The notes below the pieces were generated by a model. That model was not told the DNA's origin. It searched no databases and saw only the letters and a list, made by a program, of their open reading frames with translations. Below are positions 56,940 to 64,000 of a stretch of DNA of 64,000 nt, in pieces. How positions within the stretch are numbered: position 1 is the first letter of the stretch; the number at the start of each line of letters is the position of its first letter. The position numbers were made by a program, and so were the translations under genes. Origin of the DNA: Caballeronia sp. dw_276 (lineage in GTDB: Bacteria; Pseudomonadota; Gammaproteobacteria; Burkholderiales; Burkholderiaceae); assembly GCF_018449635.1 (NCBI RefSeq), contig NZ_JAAVUV010000001.1:496001-560000 (forward strand). Direction: 5' to 3'.

Positions 56940-58277
56940 ATGACCATGAAGCCGACCGGCGACATAGCTTCGAACAGGCTGTCGCAAGCGCAACTGGCGT
57001 GTGAGTTCTCGGACGTGGCGCCGCTACTCGATGCAACCGCGGCAGCGGCTGCATCGAGCCGTTGCCACTATTGCTACGACGCGCCGTGCATCAATGCGTG
57101 TCCCACGAAAATCGATATTCCCAGCTTTATCCGCAAGATCGGCAACGGCAATTTGAAAGGCGCGGCCGTGGATATCCTGTCGGCGAATCCCCTTGGCGGC
57201 ATGTGCGCGCGAGTGTGTCCAACAGAAATCCTTTGCGAAGGTGCGTGCGTTCGCAATCATCAGGATGACAAACCAGTTGCGATTGGTGCATTGCAACGCC
57301 ATGCGACCGATTGGGCGATGAGCCGGGGCGAGCCGCTCTTCAAGCGTGAAGCCGACACCGGGCGTCATATCGCTGTCGTAGGCGCGGGTCCGGCCGGGCT
57401 TGCGTGTGCTCACAAGCTTGCGCTTGGCGGGCATCGCGTCACCGTTTTCGATGCGCTACCTAAGCCCGGTGGTCTGAACGAATATGGAATCGCCGCTTAC
57501 AAGGTGGTCGAGGACTTCGCGCAACGCGAAGTGGAATGGCTTTATTCGATCGGTGGTATTGAAGTGAAGAACGGCGTCATGCTTGGTCGTGACGTGACGC
57601 TCGACGCGCTGCGCAAGCAACACGACGCGGTGTTTCTCGCGATCGGACTGGCCGGCGTGCGGGCGCTCGAACTGGAAGGCGAGACGTTGCAGGGCGTGTA
57701 TAACGCGGTGGATTTCATCGAACAGGTGCGTCAGTCCGATGACCTTGCAAGCGTGCCGGTGGGGCGTCGCGTGGTGGTGATAGGCGGCGGCAATACGGCT
57801 ATCGATGCCGCCGTGCAAAGCCGCAAACTCGGCGCGCAAGCCGTGACCATGGTCTATCGGCGCGGCGTGGAAACCATGGGCGCGACATGGGCGGAGCGCG
57901 AGTTCGCGCAGCGCAATGGCGTGTCGATCATCACGCACGCTAGGCCCGTGCGTTTGCTGAACGCTGGCGATCAGGTGACGGGAGTCGAGTTCGAGAATCC
58001 GCAAGGCGAACGCTTTGTGATCGATGCCGACATGGTGCTGAAGGCCATCGGGCAAACCCTTGTTGTCGATGCCATCGAAGCCGAGCTTCTTACGCTCGAC
58101 GGCAGCCGCATCGCGGTAGATTCGAGCGGCAGAACGTCGCTTGCCAACGTCTGGGCCGGCGGCGATTGTGCGGCGCACGGCGGTATCGATCTGACGGTGC
58201 AGGCCGTGCAGGACGGCAAGCTCGCGGCAGAAGCCATCAGTGCTTCGTTCGCGGCAACGGCCATCAAGGCCGCATAA
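56940..58277 (+). CDS. preT: NAD-dependent dihydropyrimidine dehydrogenase subunit PreT
   Basis: This 445-residue flavoprotein subunit passes electrons from NAD(P)H to PreA. The N-terminal domain (about 1-140) has Cys clusters for two [4Fe-4S] centres (CHYCYDAPCINACP and CARVCPTEILCEGACV). An FAD motif ([17 protein letters not shown]) and a nucleotide-binding motif (VVVIGGGNTAIDAAV) follow. It corresponds to the N-terminal half of mammalian dihydropyrimidine dehydrogenase. The chosen ATG follows AAGGA; the open frame upstream overlaps the amidohydrolase. Confidence 0.93.
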   Translation: MTMKPTGDIASNRLSQAQLACEFSDVAPLLDATAAAAASSRCHYCYDAPCINACPTKIDIPSFIRKIGNGNLKGAAVDILSANPLGGMCARVCPTEILCEGACVRNHQDDKPVAIGALQRHATDWAMSRGEPLFKREADTGRHIAVVGAGPAGLACAHKLALGGHRVTVFDALPKPGGLNEYGIAAYKVVEDFAQREVEWLYSIGGIEVKNGVMLGRDVTLDALRKQHDAVFLAIGLAGVRALELEGETLQGVYNAVDFIEQVRQSDDLASVPVGRRVVVIGGGNTAIDAAVQSRKLGAQAVTMVYRRGVETMGATWAEREFAQRNGVSIITHARPVRLLNAGDQVTGVEFENPQGERFVIDADMVLKAIGQTLVVDAIEAELLTLDGSRIAVDSSGRTSLANVWAGGDCAAHGGIDLTVQAVQDGKLAAEAISASFAATAIKAA

Positions 58278-58307
58278 AAACACTTCCCAAGATAATGGAG
58301 CCATCTC

Positions 58308-59600
58308 ATGGCCGATCTTCGCAGCACGTTTGTTGGCATCACTTCGCCGAATCCTTTCTGGCTCGCATCCGCACCGCCCACCGATAAAGCCTACAACGTC
58401 AATCGCGCATTCGAGGCGGGCTGGGGCGGCGTGGTCTGGAAAACGCTTGGCCTCGATCCGCATGTGGTGAACGTCAGTTCGCGCTATGGCGCGGTGCAGT
58501 GGAACGGCCAGCGGATAGCAGGGCTGAACAACATCGAATTGATTACCGACCGCCCGCTTGATATCAATCTGAAAGAAATCAGGGAAGTGAAACGCGACTG
58601 GCCGGACCGCGCGTTGATCGTTTCACTGATGGTGCCGTGCAACGAACGCGACTGGAAATGGATCCTGCCGCTGGTCGAAGATACGGGAGCGGATGGCGTC
58701 GAGCTGAATTTCGGCTGCCCGCATGGCATGAGCGAACGCGGCATGGGCGCGGCCGTCGGGCAGGTTCCTGAATACGTGGAGATGGTCACGCGCTGGGTGA
58801 AGGAAGGCACGCGGATGCCGTGCATCGTCAAACTGACGCCGAATATCAGCGATATCCGCACGAGCGCACGTGCGGCTTATAAGGGCGGGGCGGACGCCGT
58901 ATCGTTGATCAACACCATCAATTCGATCGTTGCCGTTGATCTCGATGTCATGGCGCCCATGCCGACAGTCGACGGCAAGGGCACACATGGTGGATACTGC
59001 GGCCCGGCTGTAAAACCGATTGCATTGAACATGGTTGCTGAGATCGCGCGCGACCCGGAAACCCCGGATTTACCCATCTCGGGAATCGGCGGCATTTCGA
59101 CTTGGCGCGACGCCGCCGAGTTCATGGTGCTGGGCGCGGGCAACGTGCAGGTCTGTACGGCCGCGATGCACTACGGGTTCCGGATTGTCTCCGATCTCGC
59201 CGATGGCCTGTCCAACTGGATGGACGAAAAAGGCTACGCGACGCTCGACGACATTCGCGGCCGCGCGGTCCAGAATGTGACTGACTGGAAATATTTGAAT
59301 CTGAAGTACGACATCAAGGCGCGTATCGATCAGGACAAGTGCATTCAGTGCGGACTTTGTCACATTGCTTGCGAAGACACCGCGCATCAGGCGATCATGC
59401 GCGAGAAAGACGGCAAGCGGCATTTCGAGGTGATGGATTCTGAATGCGTCGGGTGCAACTTGTGCATGCATGTGTGCCCGGTCGAGCAATGCATCACCAT
59501 GGAACGCGTGGATGCCGGCGAATATGCGAACTGGACGACGCATCCGAACAACCCGGCGCGGGTGGTTGCCGACGTTGAAGAAAGCGTCAAGGCCGCATAG
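58308..59600 (+). CDS. preA: NAD-dependent dihydropyrimidine dehydrogenase subunit PreA
   Basis: This 430-residue subunit reduces uracil or thymine to the 5,6-dihydro form. An FMN TIM barrel (about 1-320; NFGCPHGMSERGMG, KLTPNISDI, GGADAVSLINTINSI, THGGYCGPAVKPIALNM) is followed by a C-terminal ferredoxin domain with two [4Fe-4S] motifs (CIQCGLCHIACEDTAHQ and CVGCNLCMHVCPVEQC). It forms a complex with PreT, encoded 30 bases upstream. GGAG precedes the ATG. Confidence 0.95.
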   Translation: MADLRSTFVGITSPNPFWLASAPPTDKAYNVNRAFEAGWGGVVWKTLGLDPHVVNVSSRYGAVQWNGQRIAGLNNIELITDRPLDINLKEIREVKRDWPDRALIVSLMVPCNERDWKWILPLVEDTGADGVELNFGCPHGMSERGMGAAVGQVPEYVEMVTRWVKEGTRMPCIVKLTPNISDIRTSARAAYKGGADAVSLINTINSIVAVDLDVMAPMPTVDGKGTHGGYCGPAVKPIALNMVAEIARDPETPDLPISGIGGISTWRDAAEFMVLGAGNVQVCTAAMHYGFRIVSDLADGLSNWMDEKGYATLDDIRGRAVQNVTDWKYLNLKYDIKARIDQDKCIQCGLCHIACEDTAHQAIMREKDGKRHFEVMDSECVGCNLCMHVCPVEQCITMERVDAGEYANWTTHPNNPARVVADVEESVKAA

Positions 59601-59722
59601 AGTTCAAAGGTTTTCCAACACGTAGCGCTTGTCACCAAAACGTCCCCAGACGGCCGACGCCTGAACTGACTCATAAACCGATCCCGGGCGCGGACCGCAA
59701 CGATCTTGAGGAGATCAACTCG

Positions 59723-61231
59723 ATGAAGCAGACAGCGCATTCCGTCGACCCGCAGTTCGCGGCCGGCGCCAGCAGCAGTTTATACAACGACGATCTGGCG
59801 CCGACCACGCCCGCGCAACGCACCTGGAAGTGGTATCACTTCGCAGCGCTCTGGGTCGGCATGGTGATGAACATTGCGTCGTACATGCTTGCGGCCGGCC
59901 TGACCGAAGAGGGCATGTCGCCATGGCAGGCGGTGATAACCGTGTTGCTCGGCAACATGATCGTGCTCGTGCCCATGTTGCTGGTCGGGCACGCGGGCGC
60001 GAAGCATGGCATTCCGTATGCGGTGCTGGTGCGCTCATCGTTTGGAACGAAGGGCGCGAGACTTCCTGCGTTGCTGCGAGCAATCGTTGCGTGCGGATGG
60101 TATGGCATTCAGACGTGGCTGGGCGGCAGCGCGATTTATACGTTGCTCAACATCCTCGCCGGCAATACGACGCACGGCGCACCGCTGCCTTTCCTCGATA
60201 TCTCGCTCGGGCAACTCGCGTGTTTCCTGTTCTTCTGGCTGATCCAGTTGTACTTCATCTTGCGCGGCACGGATTCCATCCGCTTCCTTGAAAGCTGGTC
60301 CGCGCCAATCAAGATCATCATGTGTCTCGCGCTCGTATGGTGGGCGACATCGAAGGCGGGCGGCGTTGGCGCAATGCTTGCGCAGCCGTCGCAGTTCGTG
60401 GCAGGCGGCAAGAAAGAAGGTTTGTTCTGGGCCACGTTCTGGCCGGGCCTCACCGCCATGGTCGGCTTCTGGGCCACGCTTGCGCTGAACATTCCCGACT
60501 TCACGCGTTTCGCGCGTTCGCAGAAGGACCAGATCATCGGGCAATCGATCGGTCTGCCGGCGCCCATGGCGTTGCTGTCCGTGATCTCGGTGGTGGTGAC
60601 GTCCGCGACGGTCGTGATCTACGGCAAGGCGATCTGGGATCCGATCGATCTCACCAGCCGCATGACCGGCATTGGCGTGGGCGTGGCGCTGATCATCCTT
60701 ACGCTCGACACCATGAGCTGCAACCTCGCCGCGAATCTCGTCGGCCCCGCTTACGACTTTTCGAGCCTTTGGCCCAAGCGCATTTCGTATCGCGTGGGCG
60801 GGATGATCACGGCTTTGATCGCCATTGTGATGATGCCGTGGAAGATTCTGGCGACCACGCAGGGCTATATCTTTACGTGGCTCGTGGGTTATTCGGCGTT
60901 GCTCGGTCCCGTGGCCGGCATTCTGATGGTCGACTACTTCCTGATCCGCGGCACACGCCTCGATACGCGCGAGCTCTTCAATGAGAACGGCGAGTACAGC
61001 TATACGGGTGGATGGAACATGGCAGCGGTGGTGGCGTTGGTTGTCGGCGTCTTGCCGAACTTGCCGGGTTTCCTGCATACCGCATTTCCCGCTTCGTTTC
61101 CGAATGTGCCCGCGTTCTTCAATACGCTTTATACGTATGCATGGTTCGTAGGCCTCGCGCTTGCGTCGATCGTGTATGGCGCATGGATGAAGATGGGCAA
61201 GAGCCCGACAGCGCGAGTTGTGCGCGCCTGA
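59723..61231 (+). CDS. NCS1-family nucleobase/hydantoin permease
   Basis: This 502-residue permease has 12 membrane helices and the NCS1 pattern: LAPTTPAQRTWKWYHFAALWVGM, the substrate-site stretch VACGWYGIQTWLGGSAIYTLL, and NIPDFTRFARSQKDQIIGQ in the middle. Relatives carry uracil, allantoin or hydantoins with Na+ or H+. Within this operon uracil/thymine or a dihydropyrimidine is the likely cargo. GAGGAGATC precedes the ATG. The 122-base gap before it is the widest in the operon and might hold an internal promoter. Confidence 0.92.
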   Translation: MKQTAHSVDPQFAAGASSSLYNDDLAPTTPAQRTWKWYHFAALWVGMVMNIASYMLAAGLTEEGMSPWQAVITVLLGNMIVLVPMLLVGHAGAKHGIPYAVLVRSSFGTKGARLPALLRAIVACGWYGIQTWLGGSAIYTLLNILAGNTTHGAPLPFLDISLGQLACFLFFWLIQLYFILRGTDSIRFLESWSAPIKIIMCLALVWWATSKAGGVGAMLAQPSQFVAGGKKEGLFWATFWPGLTAMVGFWATLALNIPDFTRFARSQKDQIIGQSIGLPAPMALLSVISVVVTSATVVIYGKAIWDPIDLTSRMTGIGVGVALIILTLDTMSCNLAANLVGPAYDFSSLWPKRISYRVGGMITALIAIVMMPWKILATTQGYIFTWLVGYSALLGPVAGILMVDYFLIRGTRLDTRELFNENGEYSYTGGWNMAAVVALVVGVLPNLPGFLHTAFPASFPNVPAFFNTLYTYAWFVGLALASIVYGAWMKMGKSPTARVVRA

Positions 61232-61262
61232 CATTTCACGAGATTCAACAGGAGATAGTTAG

Positions 61263-62741
<1,479 letters not shown>

Positions 62742-62762
62742 GGTTCACGAAAGTTTCATGAC

Positions 62763-62791
62763 AGCCGGCGCTTTATGCGCCGGCTTTTTTT
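62763..62791 (+). terminator. Terminator of the pyrimidine operon
   Basis: AGCCGGCGC and GCGCCGGCT form a perfect nine-base stem with a five-base loop, followed by seven Ts. This is a textbook rho-independent terminator after hydA. Confidence 0.93.
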
Positions 62792-62878
62792 CGCCTTGCG
62801 CGTTAGCACGAATGTAAATAAACCCGAGGCAGAACGTCACTTTGCGACCAACCGCCGCTGTTGCTAAACTCATAGATG

Positions 62879-62888
62879 GTAATTACCG
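62879..62888. promoter_or_regulatory. Palindrome GGTAATTACC upstream of the catalase gene
   Basis: This perfect ten-base palindrome lies 77 bases before the catalase start. It may be part of a regulator site, but the match to an OxyR box is not convincing. Confidence 0.3.
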
Positions 62889-62964
62889 AATTGCAAGGAT
62901 GTTGCCGGTCACGACTGCAAAGCGCAACGTCCTGTAAGTCCCCACAAAACCAGAAGGAGCACTG

Positions 62965-64000
62965 ATGGCGAACAATACCTTGACGACCGCGTCCGGCGCG
63001 CCCGTTGGCGACAACCAGAACTCGCAGACTGTGGGTCCGCGTGGACCCATTACGCTGCAGGACTTCTGGCTGATCGAGAAGCTGGCGCACTTCGACCGCG
63101 AAGTGATTCCTGAACGCCGCGTGCACGCGAAGGGATCGGGCGCATTCGGCACGCTGAAAATCACGCACGACGTCAAGAAGTACAGCAAGGCGAAAGTCTT
63201 CGACACCATCGGCAAAGAGACGAAGGCGTTCCTGCGCTTCTCGACCGTGGCAGGCGAACGCGGCGCGGCTGATGCCGAGCGCGACGTTCGTGGCTTCTCG
63301 CTGAGGTTCTATACCGAAGAGGGAAACTGGGACATCGTTGGCAACAATACCCCGGTGTTTTTCATCCGCGATCCGCTGAAATTCCCCGACTTCATCCATA
63401 CGCAGAAACGCGATCCGCGCACCAATATGCGCAGCGCCGCAAACATTTGGGACTTCTGGTCGCAGACGCCCGAGTCGCTGCATCAGGTCACCATTCTCAT
63501 GAGCGACCGCGGCATTCCGAAGAACTACCGGCAGATGCACGGCTTTGGTTCGCACACGTTCTCGTTCATCAACGACCAGAACCAACGTCATTACGTGAAG
63601 TTCCACTTCAAGTCTCTGCAAGGCATCGAGAACATCACGAATGCCGAAGCGAAGAAAATCATTGGTGAAGACCGCGAGAGCGCGCAGCGCGATCTCTACG
63701 ATGAAATCGAAAAAGGCAACTTCCCGAAGTGGCGCTTTTGCATTCAGGTCATGACAGAAGACCAGGCACGCAATCATCACGAGAATCCGTTCGACATTAC
63801 GAAAACGTGGTCGCAGAAGGAGTTCCCGCTGATCGACGTTGGCGTGCTCGAGCTGAACAAGAATCCGGAAAATTATTTCGCCGATGTGGAGCAGGCCGCA
63901 TTCACGCCGGCTAATGTTGTTCCGGGTATCGGCTTCTCGCCCGACCGTTTGCTGCAGGGCCGCTTGTTCTCTTACGGCGATACACATCGCTACCGTCTTG
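62965..64000 (+). CDS. Monofunctional heme catalase (partial, runs off the right edge)
   Basis: The first 345 residues of a clade-type heme catalase are present; the family is usually about 480-550 residues, so the C-terminal part lies beyond the window. The active site is visible: catalytic His54 ([12 protein letters not shown]), the Asn127/Asn128 pair ([13 protein letters not shown]) and the heme-ligand Tyr337 in [13 protein letters not shown]. It dismutates hydrogen peroxide to water and oxygen in the cytoplasm. AAGGAG precedes the ATG. There is no signal peptide. Confidence 0.95.
   Translation, partial: MANNTLTTASGAPVGDNQNSQTVGPRGPITLQDFWLIEKLAHFDREVIPERRVHAKGSGAFGTLKITHDVKKYSKAKVFDTIGKETKAFLRFSTVAGERGAADAERDVRGFSLRFYTEEGNWDIVGNNTPVFFIRDPLKFPDFIHTQKRDPRTNMRSAANIWDFWSQTPESLHQVTILMSDRGIPKNYRQMHGFGSHTFSFINDQNQRHYVKFHFKSLQGIENITNAEAKKIIGEDRESAQRDLYDEIEKGNFPKWRFCIQVMTEDQARNHHENPFDITKTWSQKEFPLIDVGVLELNKNPENYFADVEQAAFTPANVVPGIGFSPDRLLQGRLFSYGDTHRYRL

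Overview
The window is G+C-rich, gene-dense chromosomal DNA from a betaproteobacterium of the Burkholderiaceae, most likely the Caballeronia/Paraburkholderia/Burkholderia group. The placement rests on gene content and protein style (DUF4148 secreted protein, HX4E-type PlsC, LiuABD, PcaHG/PcaQ, a FrcBCA-type sugar importer with a ROK regulator, HutC); no rRNA or other marker gene is present. I see no rRNA, tRNA, insertion sequence, CRISPR array or prophage. About 55 genes are supported, and the last one, a catalase, runs off the right edge.

Layout. 1-2.9 kb: LysR regulator, RidA, and an unusual membrane protein joining an HdeD-like region to a papain-like domain. 2.9-8.3 kb: AcpA-type acid phosphatase, TauE/SafE permease, amylo-alpha-1,6-glucosidase. 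8.3-14.6 kb: pobA, a divergent SDR, GNAT, aldo/keto reductase, AraC regulator and three small exported proteins. 14.7-18.9 kb: Baeyer-Villiger-type monooxygenase divergent from an MFS transporter, then a di-iron ferritin-like protein. 19-24.7 kb: leucine degradation genes liuA-liuB-liuD with a divergent TetR gene and two matching palindromes between them. 24.7-26.6 kb: OmpA-like lipoprotein and AI-2E transporter. 26.6-32.3 kb: methylcitrate cycle prpB-prpC-prpD, divergent from the sigma-54 activator prpR, with a -24/-12 promoter between them. 32.3-35.1 kb: pcaHG with divergent pcaQ. 35.3-38.3 kb: response regulator, PlsC, proline iminopeptidase and an unknown protein. 38.3-42.6 kb: an A+T-richer stretch leading into a FeeM-like N-acyl amino acid synthase and a PAS-GGDEF-EAL membrane protein. 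43-47.3 kb: sugar ABC importer and ROK regulator. 47.3-53.8 kb: YeaQ-type protein, lipid A acyltransferase, YciI, LysR, mechanosensitive channel, CrcB, HutC. 54-62.8 kb: DUF4148 protein, then a RutR-like repressor divergent from a complete reductive pyrimidine pathway (amidohydrolase, preT, preA, NCS1 permease, hydA). 62.9 kb to the end: catalase.

How the genes work together. The window is largely a set of catabolic islands, each with its own regulator transcribed away from it. PobA makes protocatechuate and PcaHG opens its ring. LiuABD take isovaleryl-CoA to 3-methylglutaconyl-CoA. PrpBCD convert propionyl-CoA to pyruvate and succinate. PreTA, HydA and the amidohydrolase convert uracil or thymine to beta-amino acids. 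Several divergent intergenic regions hold near-perfect palindromes that I read as operators for the adjacent regulators. The least familiar parts are the HdeD/papain-like fusion, the FeeM-like synthase beside a c-di-GMP protein, and the four GCATAACG half-sites before the ferritin-like gene.
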